From the NCBI RefSeq assembly GCF_018263855.1, contig NZ_CP073318.1, forward strand, positions 5,828,001 through 5,892,000: DNA of 64,000 nt. Reading direction: 5' to 3'. Position 1 is the first letter of the stretch. The number at the start of each line of letters is the position of its first letter. Shown here one piece after another: positions 8,837-17,983 of this stretch. The position numbers and the translations under genes are program-made. Origin of the DNA: Kutzneria sp. CA-103260. GTDB lineage: Bacteria; Actinomycetota; Actinomycetes; Mycobacteriales; Pseudonocardiaceae. The notes below the pieces were generated by a model. That model was given only the letters and a program-made list of their open reading frames with translations, had not been told where the DNA came from and did no database searches.

Positions 8837-11800
8837 TCAGCAGGAATCCGGCTTCAGCGCGAAGTCGGCCGTGGTCGACTTGCCCTTCGCGATCTTCACC
8901 TGACGGGTCTGCGGCTGCCAGCCGTCCCGCGCGACGATCAGTGTCATCGGGTTGTTGCGCTGGTCCAGCCACAACACGTAGTTCCCTCCTGTGTCCGTCT
9001 TGAGCGTGTACGACGCCGTCCAGGTGTCGATCTGCACGGTGGCGCCCGGAATCGGCGGCGTGCCGCCCTTGCAGGCCACGCTGGTCACCGTGCCGGTGAT
9101 CTTGCCCCAGGTCGAGGGCGGTTTCACCGTGAAGGCAACGGGAATCGGCGCGACCGCGTGCGGCGTCACCGCACCGACCTGCAACGTCGCCGTGTACGTC
9201 CCGGGCTGCGCCAGCGACGCGGCGTCCAGCTGCACCGTGAAGCTGGCCGACTTGCCGGGCGCGATGGTCACGGAATTCGTTGGCGTGACTGACATCCACG
9301 GGATGGACACGTACTCGCCGCACTGGTCGTAGCCGGGCAGCAACTGGTCCTGCGTGGTCGGGCTGAAGCCGCCGGCCGAGCCGCCGATCCGGTAGAACCC
9401 GCACGCGCTGGCCCCGCGGAACAGCGTGGCGTTGGCGTTGGGCAGCGGGCTCCAGTTGTTGGTCGCTGGATCGTAGGCGTAGCCGGCATTCGTGAGACTG
9501 CCGTCCTGGATGCCGCCGGAGACCAACAACTGTCCATTCGCGACAGTGCTGGAGGCCGCGAACACCGACACCGGCAGGCTGGCGATCGGCGACCAGACGC
9601 CGGTGGTCACGTTCAGGCCGTAGCCGGTGCCGATCTGGTTCAGCCCGCTGGCGCCGCCGGCGCAGTACACCGTGCCGGCGATGATGCCGCAGCTGCTCCA
9701 GCTCATCGGGGTCGGCAACGACGGGCCGGCCGACCAGGTGTCGGTCGCCGGGTCGTACACCTGCACATCCGTGACACCACAGGAATCCTGCAGACAGCCG
9801 CCAATCACGTAGACCTTGCCGCCGACCACGGCGCTGCCCATCGCGGAGTACGCCTTGGGCATCGGCGCGCCGGTGCTCCAGGTGTTGCTGGCGGTGTCGT
9901 AGATCTCCAGGTCGCCGTTGGGCGGCCCGGTCACGCCCCAGCCGCCGCCGAGGTACACCTTGGTCCCGATCGCCACCGCGAACGGGTTCTCACGGGCCTC
10001 CTTGAGGTCGGCGATCGGCGACCACGCCTGGCTTCCCGGGTCGTAGACGTAGTTCTTGGTGGTCAGGTCGGTGCCGTTGAGACCAGTGAACGAGTACACC
10101 TTGCCGTTCACCGTGACCGCGGCGTTGTCCATGATCTTCGTCGGGTAGTCGGCGACGGTCGACCAGGACGCGGCCGACGGGTTCGCGTCCTTGAGGGCCT
10201 GGGTTTTCGCCTTGCCCAGCAACGGACCTGTGCTGTAGTTGCCGGCGATCTTCTGCAACGGCGCGGAGACCTGGGCCGCCGGGGTGTAGCCGCCGGGCCG
10301 GGGATCGAGCCGGACGTCGGCCGGGGCGGTGCCGGTGTTGGTCACCTTGACCGTGGCCGTCGCGTTTCCTTGCCAGGCAACACTCTTGCTGACCGTCGTC
10401 GGACTGACGGTCAGCTGGGCCGAGTCCAGCGGGAAGTCCTGCGGCGTGACGCCGTCCGGGGTGATGGTCGGGGACTTGGTCGAGGTGACGTAGTTCGTCG
10501 CCGCTGCGCTGACCTGGTGGATGCCGGTCTGCGTGGAGAAGAACCAGTAGGAGCCGTCGGCACCCGTGGTGGTCTGGTCGGCCGGGTGGTCAACGCTGGT
10601 CACCGTCGCGCCGGACAGCGGCACGTTGGCGACCTTGTCGGTGACGTGGCCGGTGACCAGGCCGCCGGGCGTCAGGGTGCAGGCGTGGTCGCCGACGAAG
10701 ACGTCGTCGACCTCCCACCAGAAGCCGAAGTTCTGCTCCACGTAGTGGAATCGCACCTGCACCGCGGACTTGCCGGCCGCGTCCGGCAACGGCAGCACCT
10801 GCTTGCCGGTGGCGTCCTGGGAGTTGTGCCGCCACACCGGGGTCCAGGTCTGACCACCGTCCACCGTGTACTCGGCCGAGGCGTTCATCGTGTCGCCGTA
10901 GGCCTCGAAGTCGGTGCCGAAGGTCAGTGTCGGGTTGGCGGCCGCGCTCAGGTCGTAGACCGGGCTGGTCAGCGTGGTGTCCTGGTCGCTGCCTTCCAGG
11001 TTGCTTTCCGTGATGGCGAAGTTGCCGCTGCCACCGGTGGCGTTGGTGCGGTGGCCGGGGTTGTCGAACTCCCACGGCCGCGCGCCGGGCACGTTGTTGG
11101 ACACGGTCCAACCGTCCGGTGTGGACGTTCCGTCGAACGACTGCGTCGAGCCGCTGAACTTGTTGCCGTAGCCCGGAGCGCCGCAGGTCACCGGGTCGAC
11201 CTTGATCGCCACGTCGTGGCCGACCGCCGCCTTGCCGACCTGAACCTGTTGGGAATCCTGGAGATAACCCGGATACCCGGGGTCGACCTGCACGGTGTAG
11301 TCGGCGCCCTGCGGCACTGTCAGGGTGTAGCGGCCGGTGACCGGGTCGGTGTGGACCGCCGTGGTCGGCTGCCCGGCGACCTGCACCTGCGCCGCCAGCG
11401 GCCAGCCGTGGCCGGAACCGTCCCGCACGACACCGGAAACCGTGGTGGTCGGGATGGCGTTGAGGGTGAAGTTCTCCGTCACCGTCTGGCCGTCGCCGAT
11501 GGCGATCCCGCTCACCGAGGCGTCCGCGTAGCCGAACTTGCTGGCCGTCGCGTCGTAGGTGCCGGCCGGCACGTCGAGCGAGAAGTGCCCGGCGGCGTCG
11601 GTGTTGGCCGACAGGTCGCCGACCTTCACCGCCGCCCCGGCCAGCGCCTTGCCCGCGCCGTCGGTGACCGTGCCGGTGACCGAACCCGTTGGGCCAGCGG
11701 TGAACGCGGCGATGCCGTTGGGCGTGCCGAGGCCGGTCGGGCCGTCGTAGCCGGGGCCGCCGGAGCACAGGTAGGTCGGCGTGCACTTGCCGTTGGTCCC

Positions 11801-12874
11801 GCCGGTGACGTCGTTCAGCGCCCGGGAGTCCTTGTACGGGAAGGTGTTCGGGTACGACCCGGCCGGCGGGGCGCCGGCCAGCGCGTACACGCCGGCGACG
11901 ATCGGCGAGGACACGCTGGTGCCGCCCATCACCACCCAGCCGCCCTGCACGTACACCGCGACCGGCGTGTTCAGGTCCGCGACCGCCGAGACGTCCGCGA
12001 CGGTTCGGTTGGCACAGCCGGAATCATGCTGGAAGGCCGGCTTCGGCTCGTAGGCCGAACAGCCGCTGCCGCTGCCCGGCCACACCGACTCCGTCCAGCC
12101 GCGGGGGCTGCCGTCGCGCTGCAACGTGGTGCCGCCGACCGCCGTGACGTGCGGCGACGAGGCCGGGAACTCCGGCCCGTAGCCGTAGTCGCCGGCGCTG
12201 ACCGTCATCACCACGCCCGGGTGGTCGTAGTAGGCGCTGTCGATCTGCAGCTCCGACGGGTCCTCGCCGCCGCCGTAGCTGTTGGAGACGTACTTCGCGC
12301 CCAGGGCCACCGCCTCGTTGACCGCCGCGCCCATGTTCGGCACCAGCGCGTCGTCCGACTCCACCAGCAGGATGTGGCACTTCGGGCAGACCGCCGACAC
12401 CATGTCCAGGTCCAGCGCCTCCTCACGCTGCCAGGACGTGTTCGGGGCCGGGTACTGCGTGCCGCCGCGCTGGTCGACCCGCTTGAAGCAGCCGTTCGCC
12501 GTCGTGCAGGCCGGCAGGCCGTACTGCTGGCGGTAGATCGCCAGCTCCTGCTCAGCGTTCGGGTAGTCGTAGGCGTCGACGATCGCGACCGTCTCGCCCT
12601 GGCCCTCCGTCGTCGACGGCAGGTTGTACGCGCTGCTCAGGTCGCCCGGGCCGTAGCCCGCCGGGGCCGCGTCCGCGTGCACCCCCGCCGCTCCCCTGAC
12701 GTCCGTGCGTTGCAGGGCGAAGCACGTGACCTCGCCTGGTCTTGGCTTCTCCGGGCACACATGCTCGGCCGGCCGCGGTGTCGGCGCCTGCGCGGCCGCC
12801 TCCGCCGCCACCGGCGTCAACGCGGCCGCGACCACCGTCGCCACCACCGCGAGCACCGTTCGTAGTGCGGGCAA
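8837..12874 (-). CDS. Secreted S53 sedolisin-type protease with kelch repeats
   Basis: A 1345-residue exported protein. The start is a TTG at 12874 preceded by AAAGGA at good spacing; upstream in-frame codons have no comparable site. Layout: signal peptide 1-28; S53 domain about 75-395 with Glu151 and Asp155 (EEALDLD), the oxyanion Asp in SAGDYG and the nucleophile in GTSVSSP near residue 320; carboxypeptidase-regulatory-like beta repeats; a beta-sandwich with GFWWEVDDVFVGD; another regulatory-like repeat; kelch repeats (YDPATDTWS, YDPATNNWSP) in the C-terminal third; a final beta-sandwich. Sedolisins are usually acid-stable endopeptidases. The N-terminal propeptide normally found in S53 enzymes is very short here. 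The accessory domains suggest substrate or surface binding. Confidence 0.88.
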   Translation of the reverse strand: MPALRTVLAVVATVVAAALTPVAAEAAAQAPTPRPAEHVCPEKPRPGEVTCFALQRTDVRGAAGVHADAAPAGYGPGDLSSAYNLPSTTEGQGETVAIVDAYDYPNAEQELAIYRQQYGLPACTTANGCFKRVDQRGGTQYPAPNTSWQREEALDLDMVSAVCPKCHILLVESDDALVPNMGAAVNEAVALGAKYVSNSYGGGEDPSELQIDSAYYDHPGVVMTVSAGDYGYGPEFPASSPHVTAVGGTTLQRDGSPRGWTESVWPGSGSGCSAYEPKPAFQHDSGCANRTVADVSAVADLNTPVAVYVQGGWVVMGGTSVSSPIVAGVYALAGAPPAGSYPNTFPYKDSRALNDVTGGTNGKCTPTYLCSGGPGYDGPTGLGTPNGIAAFTAGPTGSVTGTVTDGAGKALAGAAVKVGDLSANTDAAGHFSLDVPAGTYDATASKFGYADASVSGIAIGDGQTVTENFTLNAIPTTTVSGVVRDGSGHGWPLAAQVQVAGQPTTAVHTDPVTGRYTLTVPQGADYTVQVDPGYPGYLQDSQQVQVGKAAVGHDVAIKVDPVTCGAPGYGNKFSGSTQSFDGTSTPDGWTVSNNVPGARPWEFDNPGHRTNATGGSGNFAITESNLEGSDQDTTLTSPVYDLSAAANPTLTFGTDFEAYGDTMNASAEYTVDGGQTWTPVWRHNSQDATGKQVLPLPDAAGKSAVQVRFHYVEQNFGFWWEVDDVFVGDHACTLTPGGLVTGHVTDKVANVPLSGATVTSVDHPADQTTTGADGSYWFFSTQTGIHQVSAAATNYVTSTKSPTITPDGVTPQDFPLDSAQLTVSPTTVSKSVAWQGNATATVKVTNTGTAPADVRLDPRPGGYTPAAQVSAPLQKIAGNYSTGPLLGKAKTQALKDANPSAASWSTVADYPTKIMDNAAVTVNGKVYSFTGLNGTDLTTKNYVYDPGSQAWSPIADLKEARENPFAVAIGTKVYLGGGWGVTGPPNGDLEIYDTASNTWSTGAPMPKAYSAMGSAVVGGKVYVIGGCLQDSCGVTDVQVYDPATDTWSAGPSLPTPMSWSSCGIIAGTVYCAGGASGLNQIGTGYGLNVTTGVWSPIASLPVSVFAASSTVANGQLLVSGGIQDGSLTNAGYAYDPATNNWSPLPNANATLFRGASACGFYRIGGSAGGFSPTTQDQLLPGYDQCGEYVSIPWMSVTPTNSVTIAPGKSASFTVQLDAASLAQPGTYTATLQVGAVTPHAVAPIPVAFTVKPPSTWGKITGTVTSVACKGGTPPIPGATVQIDTWTASYTLKTDTGGNYVLWLDQRNNPMTLIVARDGWQPQTRQVKIAKGKSTTADFALKPDSC

Positions 12875-13359
12875 CTCAGTGTCCTTTCGCTGGCGTGGCG
12901 GCCAACGATCTGGATCTTCGCACCCCACCCTTGCGGAAAACTGGACAAGAAGCGGACGCTGCCCCGCAATTTTTTGATGCTTGACAGAAAAAGGGGCCGA
13001 ACGGCCCAGCCACGCAGCCCGATCGTAGGCGACCACCTCGAACAGCTCGTTGCCAGCACTCAGGATCGGCCGGTTCAAGGACTCCGGCCCAACGGCCAGG
13101 TCGTGTTTCACCAGCCGGCGGGCCGACGCTCCCCTTTCGTCATGAAGGGCCCCATACTGACGTTGAACATGGTGAAGGGGTCCTTCATGACGTTGAACGT
13201 CAGGGCAGGTCCCTTGATCTTGGGCGGGGCGGGGAGACGCGCGGCTGACACACGGGTCAGGCGTTGGCGCGGTGGCGGCGGTCGGCGAGGGCATGGCGAA
13301 GCTGCGGCAGGCCGCGCCCGGTCACGTCGACCAGGGCCGGTCCCTGCTGTTCGACCGGC
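12875..13359. other. Intergenic region with a complex inverted repeat
   Basis: No gene is supported in this 485-bp stretch. It carries the protease promoter on its left and, at 13139-13202, a hairpin described separately. It ends at the last gene of the biosynthetic operon. The remainder shows no feature I can support. Confidence 0.6.
13139..13202. repeat. Interleaved inverted repeat (ATGAAGG/CCTTCAT type)
   Basis: GTCATGAAGGGCCCC (13139-13153) pairs with GGGGTCCTTCATGAC (13177-13191) with one mismatch. A second pair, CTGACGTT (13157-13164) and AACGTCAG (13195-13202), interleaves with it, and TGACGTTGAAC occurs twice in direct orientation. The shape resembles a REP element, and it could also terminate the 12-gene operon. 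Confidence 0.65.
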
Positions 13360-14697
13360 TCAGCCCTGGTAGCGCTGGAGAACGCGGTCGACCAGGGCCG
13401 GGGCGTCGCCGATGTACTGGGCGGGGTCGAGGAGATCGTCCCATGGGAGGTCGACCTCGATCATGGCGACGAGAACCTCGCGCAGGGCCTTGCCGGAGGC
13501 GGCGGCCTCGCGGGAGGCCTCGCCGAGGAGTTTCTTGGCCACGGCCTTGCCCAATACGGGGGCCAACGCCACGTTCAATCGCTCGCTGACGATGGCGCCG
13601 TCGGAGCGGGCCAGGTTGGCGGCCATGCGATCGGGAAAGACCTCAAGCCCTTCAAGGAGTTCGGCCGCGGTGAAGGCCGAGCCGCCGACCAGGCGGAGGG
13701 CTTCGCGGAGGGTCTGCCACTCGGCATGCCAGGCGCCGGCGGGGCGTTCGTCCTCGGCGACCATGCTCTGGGCCAGCACGGAAACCTGGGCCGGAACCTG
13801 GCGGGCGGCGGTGACGATCAGGGTGGCCAGCACGGGATTGCGCTTCTGGGGCATGGCCGACGACGCGCCGCGGCCGTCCGCGGCGGGCTCGGCTACCTCG
13901 CCGATCTCGGTGCGGGACAACACCTGCACGTCGATGCCGATCTTGCCGAGGGCGCCGGCGACGAACTGGAGGGCGTTGCCGACGTCCATGATCGGGGTAC
14001 GAGCCGTGTGCCAGGGGCCGACGGGCTCGGCGAGACCCAGCTCCTCGGCGAAGGGGGCGATCAACTCAACACCCGCCTGAACCTCGGACAACCGGCCGTA
14101 TTCGACGTAGGCGGCGAGGGTGCCGGCGGCGCCGGCCAGTTCAGCCGGCAGGACAAGGGATTCCAGGCGGTCGATGGAGTCCAGGACCAGTGAGAGCCAG
14201 CCGGCGGCCTTGAGACCGAAGGTGGTCGGCACGGCGTGCTGGCTCAGGGTCCGGCCGGCGATCAAGGTCGTCCGATGCTGCACGCAGAGCCCGGCGAGGG
14301 CGGCGGCGCAGCGGCGGAGGTCGGCCAGCAGCAGGGCACGGACCCGCTGCACGACCAGCATGGTGGCGCTGTCCAGGATGTCCTGACTGGTGGAACCCCG
14401 GTGCACGTACTCGGCGACGTCGGCGGGCACGAGCTTCATCAGGGCCGGCACGAAGGCCACGACCGGGTTGGCGGCGCCGCGGGAGGCGACGGCCAGGGAC
14501 ACCACGTCGAGCTGATTAGCGGAGACAGCGGAGATGGCCTTGGCGGCGCTGTCGGGGATGACGCCGAGCCGGGCCTGGGCCCGGGCCAGCGCGGCCTCGA
14601 CGTCGACCATGGCCTGCAGCCATGCCTCGTCGGAGGTGGCCGCGGCCGCGGGCGTGCCGGCCCAGGTCGGGGCCAGCAAACCGGAATCGGTGCTCAC
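13360..14697 (-). CDS. CreD-like nitrosuccinate lyase (PcaB/fumarase superfamily)
   Basis: A 445-residue lyase of the aspartase/fumarase superfamily. Visible motifs are HRGSTSQDILDSA, the catalytic loop GASSAMPQKRNP, WHAEWQTL and a terminal LLDPAQYIG. By sequence it sits with 3-carboxy-cis,cis-muconate cycloisomerases (PcaB), the group that also holds the nitrosuccinate lyases CreD and FzmL. Its GTG start overlaps by 4 bp the stop of a CreE-like flavoenzyme, the partner that makes nitrosuccinate from aspartate. The expected reaction is nitrosuccinate to fumarate plus nitrous acid. It is the last gene of the operon. A true PcaB role is the alternative, because the pca operon in this window lacks pcaB; context favours the lyase. 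Confidence 0.78.
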   Translation of the reverse strand: MSTDSGLLAPTWAGTPAAAATSDEAWLQAMVDVEAALARAQARLGVIPDSAAKAISAVSANQLDVVSLAVASRGAANPVVAFVPALMKLVPADVAEYVHRGSTSQDILDSATMLVVQRVRALLLADLRRCAAALAGLCVQHRTTLIAGRTLSQHAVPTTFGLKAAGWLSLVLDSIDRLESLVLPAELAGAAGTLAAYVEYGRLSEVQAGVELIAPFAEELGLAEPVGPWHTARTPIMDVGNALQFVAGALGKIGIDVQVLSRTEIGEVAEPAADGRGASSAMPQKRNPVLATLIVTAARQVPAQVSVLAQSMVAEDERPAGAWHAEWQTLREALRLVGGSAFTAAELLEGLEVFPDRMAANLARSDGAIVSERLNVALAPVLGKAVAKKLLGEASREAAASGKALREVLVAMIEVDLPWDDLLDPAQYIGDAPALVDRVLQRYQG

Positions 14698-16565
14698 GCG
14701 AGTCTCCCAACCCCCGCCATCGGTGTCGTCCGGACGGCCAGGGCCGCGCGGGCGATGGCGTCGGAGTCCTCCAGCGTCACGGAGCCGACACCGGGGCGGA
14801 TGCCGGCGGCGGTCACCCAGTGAACGTACTCGGTGGGCACGCCGTAGGCGAACCGGGCGGGATGCGGCCGGTTGGTGGCGTCGATCACCCGGTACGGCCG
14901 CGCGGTGACGGCCATGCCACCGCTCTCGAAGGACTCGGCGCCCTCGTCGGGGATGTGGAACGACCGGCACTGCCCGGTGGCCTTGAGGTAGCGCAGCAGC
15001 GGGTTGGCGCTGCGGTGCAGGTCGACGTCAGGGATCCGGGCCTCGATGAGCGTGGTGACGGCGATCGGCGGGGCCGGCACGGAGGAGGCGTCGACCAGGA
15101 ACACCTCGCCCAGCGCGACGCGAACGCCGGGGCCGAGCACGCTGAGCACGCCGGCTTCCAGCAGCGCGGTCATCTCCTCGATGCGGCGCAGCGGCGGGCC
15201 GATGGACAGGAAGGCGTTGAACGGCGTGTACCAGCGGGCCAGTTCGTCACGGTAGGAGCTGCCGGTGATGCCGCCGTGGTCGACCACCATGCGGATCTCG
15301 TTACGCAGGTCGCGAAGCGTGTCGAGGGCGGCCTTCAGTGGGCTGGAGACGTTGCCGCGCTTGGCTTCCCGGGCATCGGAGCGCAGGTAGCCGAGCAGCC
15401 AGCGCTGGTAGTCGGCCTGGTCGCTGAACGCCTGCTCGCCGTACGGCTTGGCGATCCGCTCCCAGCTCCACAGCTCGTCGGCGCGCACGCCGAACCGGGC
15501 CAGCAGCGGGGATTCGTCGCCGTCGGCCCGCAGAAGTTCCACGTACAACTGGGAGAACTCCTCGACCTGGGCCGGGAGCAGCCGGCCGGCCAGCAGCGTC
15601 GAGTAGTAGACGGCGCGGGCCTCCTTGTCGATCAGCGGCCACACGTCGTGCATGAACCGGACCCGGCCGGAGTGACGCAGCCGCTCGATCACCGGCGGCG
15701 TCAGGAACAGCGGAACGTGTCGCCCCACCGGGCCCTTCTCGTTCTCGCCGCGGGCGTGGTGCGGCACTCCCCGCCGGGATCCGGCGTACAGCGCGGGTTC
15801 CAGGCCGGACGGGTGGTAGACCAGCCCGTCCTCGGTGCGCTCGTAGCGACCGCCGCGGCCCTCGGTGAACAGGGCCAGGTAGTCGAAGAAGTTCAGCCCC
15901 AGCCCGCGCAGCGCGACCTTCTCCCCCGGCTCGATCCGGGACAGGTCCAGGTCAGCGGGGTTGCTGGGCGGGATGTAGGTCAGCGCCCGCTCGGAGGCGA
16001 AGTCCCGCAGGGACATCTCCTCGGCGGTGAGAGCCACCGGCCCATGACCCAGCGCCAGCACAACGGCGTCCACCGAGTCCACAGTGGACCCGCTCTTGAG
16101 CCGGACGGTCTGCCGGCCGTCGGGCTGGTCGTCCACCGCGACGGCGGTGCCACGGTGCACGGTCACCGACACGTCGCCGGCGTTGGCGACGAGCTGCGTG
16201 AACACCCATTCCAGGTAGTAGCCGTAAATCGCCCGGGTCGGGTACGAGTCCGGCCCCAGCCGGGACGCCTCGGTGAGCACCTGGTCCGGGTACTGGTCGC
16301 CGGCGATGGCCTTGGCCCACTGGTACAGGCTCGGCCCCGGCACGACCGGGCCCTCCAGCGCCACGCTCTCGTCGGTGTACAGGCTGACCTGCGACGCCAC
16401 GGTGTTCATCAGCAGCGTGTCGGACTGGTTGATCCGCCACACATTGCCGGCGCCGGGCGGGAACGGGTCGACCAGGTGCACGTCGACCGGTCCGGCGGCG
16501 TTGGCGATGATCCGCTCCAGCACGGACGTCCCGCGCGGGCCGGCGCCGATGACGCAGATCTTCAC
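14694..16565 (-). CDS. CreE-like FAD/NAD(P)-binding monooxygenase (nitrosuccinate synthase)
   Basis: A 623-residue flavoprotein. It starts at GTG 16565, overlapping the upstream stop. An N-terminal dinucleotide fold has GAGPRG at residues 7-12, followed by HLVDPFPPGAG and WRINQS; VLALGHG and an arginine-rich GSRRGVPHHARG lie further in. The length and fold suit the large FAD/NAD(P)-binding group that, to my knowledge, includes CreE and FzmM, which oxidise the amine of L-aspartate to nitrosuccinate with NADPH and oxygen. The overlapping CreD-like lyase downstream makes the nitrous-acid function the best reading. A paralogue without a lyase partner lies at 41131-42927. Confidence 0.75.
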   Translation of the reverse strand: MKICVIGAGPRGTSVLERIIANAAGPVDVHLVDPFPPGAGNVWRINQSDTLLMNTVASQVSLYTDESVALEGPVVPGPSLYQWAKAIAGDQYPDQVLTEASRLGPDSYPTRAIYGYYLEWVFTQLVANAGDVSVTVHRGTAVAVDDQPDGRQTVRLKSGSTVDSVDAVVLALGHGPVALTAEEMSLRDFASERALTYIPPSNPADLDLSRIEPGEKVALRGLGLNFFDYLALFTEGRGGRYERTEDGLVYHPSGLEPALYAGSRRGVPHHARGENEKGPVGRHVPLFLTPPVIERLRHSGRVRFMHDVWPLIDKEARAVYYSTLLAGRLLPAQVEEFSQLYVELLRADGDESPLLARFGVRADELWSWERIAKPYGEQAFSDQADYQRWLLGYLRSDAREAKRGNVSSPLKAALDTLRDLRNEIRMVVDHGGITGSSYRDELARWYTPFNAFLSIGPPLRRIEEMTALLEAGVLSVLGPGVRVALGEVFLVDASSVPAPPIAVTTLIEARIPDVDLHRSANPLLRYLKATGQCRSFHIPDEGAESFESGGMAVTARPYRVIDATNRPHPARFAYGVPTEYVHWVTAAGIRPGVGSVTLEDSDAIARAALAVRTTPMAGVGRLA

Positions 16566-17482
16566 GGCAGGCACACTCCATCCCGCCAGCTGGGCACGGT
16601 CGGCTGCCACCCCAGCTGGATCCGAGCCTTGGCGTTGTCGGCGCCACGCTGTCGAGTCTGTTGGTACGCACCGTACCAACCGAGCAACCGCTCCCCCAGT
16701 TCGACGGGAATCCGTTTGGGCTCAGGGGCCTTGAGCAGCTCGGCGTAGCCGGGCACCCAGGAGGACGCGGGCGACGGCTCGTCGTCGACGATGTTGAAGA
16801 CGCCGGTGGCGGCGTGCTCGACCGCCTGCGCGGCGGCCAGCGCCGCATCTCGTACGTGTACGAACGACGTCAGCCCGGCCCCGTCGCCGACCAGCGGCAG
16901 CCGGCCGAGCAGCACCGCCTGGCCGATCGTGCCGTTGGCGTCGTACAGGGTGTGCTGACCGTACAAACTGCCGTAGCGCAACACGATCGGGGCCAACTCC
17001 CGGGCCTGGAGCACGGTCCGCTCCAGGTCGGCCACGGCCTGCACGGTGGTGGCCCAGGTGGCGTCAGGAGCGTCCACATAGAGCGGCGCGTCCTCGTCCA
17101 CCACCGGGCCACCGACCGGCGCGGCGGCGAAGGCGATGCTCTGCGCCACGATCCGCCGCACCCCGGCCTCCTGGGCGGCCTCGACCAGGTTGGCGGTGCC
17201 GACCCGGCGCACCTCGGCGGTCCGCTCGAACACCTCCCAGCGGGTGTCGCCGCTGACCGGCCGCAGCGCGGTCACCTGGTGCACAACGACTTCCGGCCGC
17301 GCGGCGGCGACGACGGCCGCCACCGCCGGCGCGTCCAGCAGGTCGGCGGCGACCACGGCGTCGGCCTCCAGGTCCGGGGCGGACCCGCGGACCAATGCCG
17401 TGACGTGGTGATCAGCCTTGCGCAGCAGGGGAAGCAGCTCGCGGCCGATCACCCCGGTGGCGCCGGCCAGCAGCACCCGCAT
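16562..17482 (-). CDS. NAD-dependent epimerase/dehydratase-type reductase of the cluster
   Basis: A 306-residue extended-SDR protein with GATGVIG at residues 7-13 and the active-site run VLRYGSLYG in the middle; VFNIVDDEP follows. The usual YxxxK is not obvious, so the chemistry may differ from sugar epimerases. It overlaps the CreE-like gene by 4 bp and follows the small unknown gene by 2 bp. It is the only nicotinamide reductase in the operon. It is therefore my candidate for reductive loss of a diazo group (the AvaA7-type step in avenalumic acid biosynthesis) or for another reduction of the product. This role is inferred from context. Confidence 0.7.
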   Translation of the reverse strand: MRVLLAGATGVIGRELLPLLRKADHHVTALVRGSAPDLEADAVVAADLLDAPAVAAVVAAARPEVVVHQVTALRPVSGDTRWEVFERTAEVRRVGTANLVEAAQEAGVRRIVAQSIAFAAAPVGGPVVDEDAPLYVDAPDATWATTVQAVADLERTVLQARELAPIVLRYGSLYGQHTLYDANGTIGQAVLLGRLPLVGDGAGLTSFVHVRDAALAAAQAVEHAATGVFNIVDDEPSPASSWVPGYAELLKAPEPKRIPVELGERLLGWYGAYQQTRQRGADNAKARIQLGWQPTVPSWRDGVCLP

Positions 17483-17484
17483 GG

Positions 17485-17982
17485 TCAGTTCCCCTCTCCA
17501 GCGCTGGCGACCCGCATCAGCAGACGGCACTCGGGATCCCCGAACCGCAGGCAGCCGGTCGCCCTGTTCTCGGTCAGCACCACACCGAGGCCCTCGGACC
17601 AGCCGGCGTGGATTTCCGTGCACGGGCACTGATATCCATCGAGCGAGCCGGCCATCCGGACCATCACCACGGCGAAGTTCTGCCGCATGGTCAGTTCCAG
17701 CAGCTCGTCGTCGAGCGCGGTGACACCGCCGTCCCGCAGCTCGTTCGGGAACATGATGTCGGCGCAGCGCTCGTACAGCTTGGCCAGGGTGGCCGAATCG
17801 GCCTGGGCCAACGGCTCGCCGTGGGCCCGCGCGACCTGCTTCCCCACCCGGGTGGCGACGAAGCGCATCGCCTCGGCGTTGACCTCGTTGGCCACCTCCT
17901 GGCCGAAGCGGCTGGCGACGCCCTGGTACCAGCGGGCGTCGTGCAGCCACCACAGCCGGTACACCTCCATCGGAGCGGTCAC
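17485..17982 (-). CDS. Small cysteine-containing protein, ATC-hydrolase-like
   Basis: A 165-residue soluble protein. It starts at GTG 17982, one base after the upstream stop, with GGAG nearby. An ATG 12 bases on lacks a site. The second half contains CPCTEIH and a C-terminal CLRFGDPECRLLM, features I associate loosely with the L-2-amino-thiazoline-4-carboxylate hydrolase-like family. The N-terminal half is helical. No catalytic mechanism can be read with confidence. It lies between the diazotase candidate and the reductase, so a role in late tailoring or in handling a reactive intermediate is possible. The function is unknown. Confidence 0.6.
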   Translation of the reverse strand: MTAPMEVYRLWWLHDARWYQGVASRFGQEVANEVNAEAMRFVATRVGKQVARAHGEPLAQADSATLAKLYERCADIMFPNELRDGGVTALDDELLELTMRQNFAVVMVRMAGSLDGYQCPCTEIHAGWSEGLGVVLTENRATGCLRFGDPECRLLMRVASAGEGN

Positions 17983-17983
17983 G

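Noticed and set aside
10370..12865. Long plus-strand open frame opposite the sedolisin gene
   Set aside because: Low-complexity Arg/Val/Gly translation; the minus strand carries the catalytic motifs.
13360..14697. Plain assignment as pcaB or adenylosuccinate lyase
   Set aside because: The 4-bp overlap with a CreE-like flavoenzyme within an aminohydroxybenzoate operon points to nitrosuccinate lyase. PcaB is kept only as an alternative.
14236..16748. Plus-strand frames opposite the CreD/CreE-like genes
   Set aside because: They are mirror frames of the minus-strand operon, without motifs or ribosome sites.
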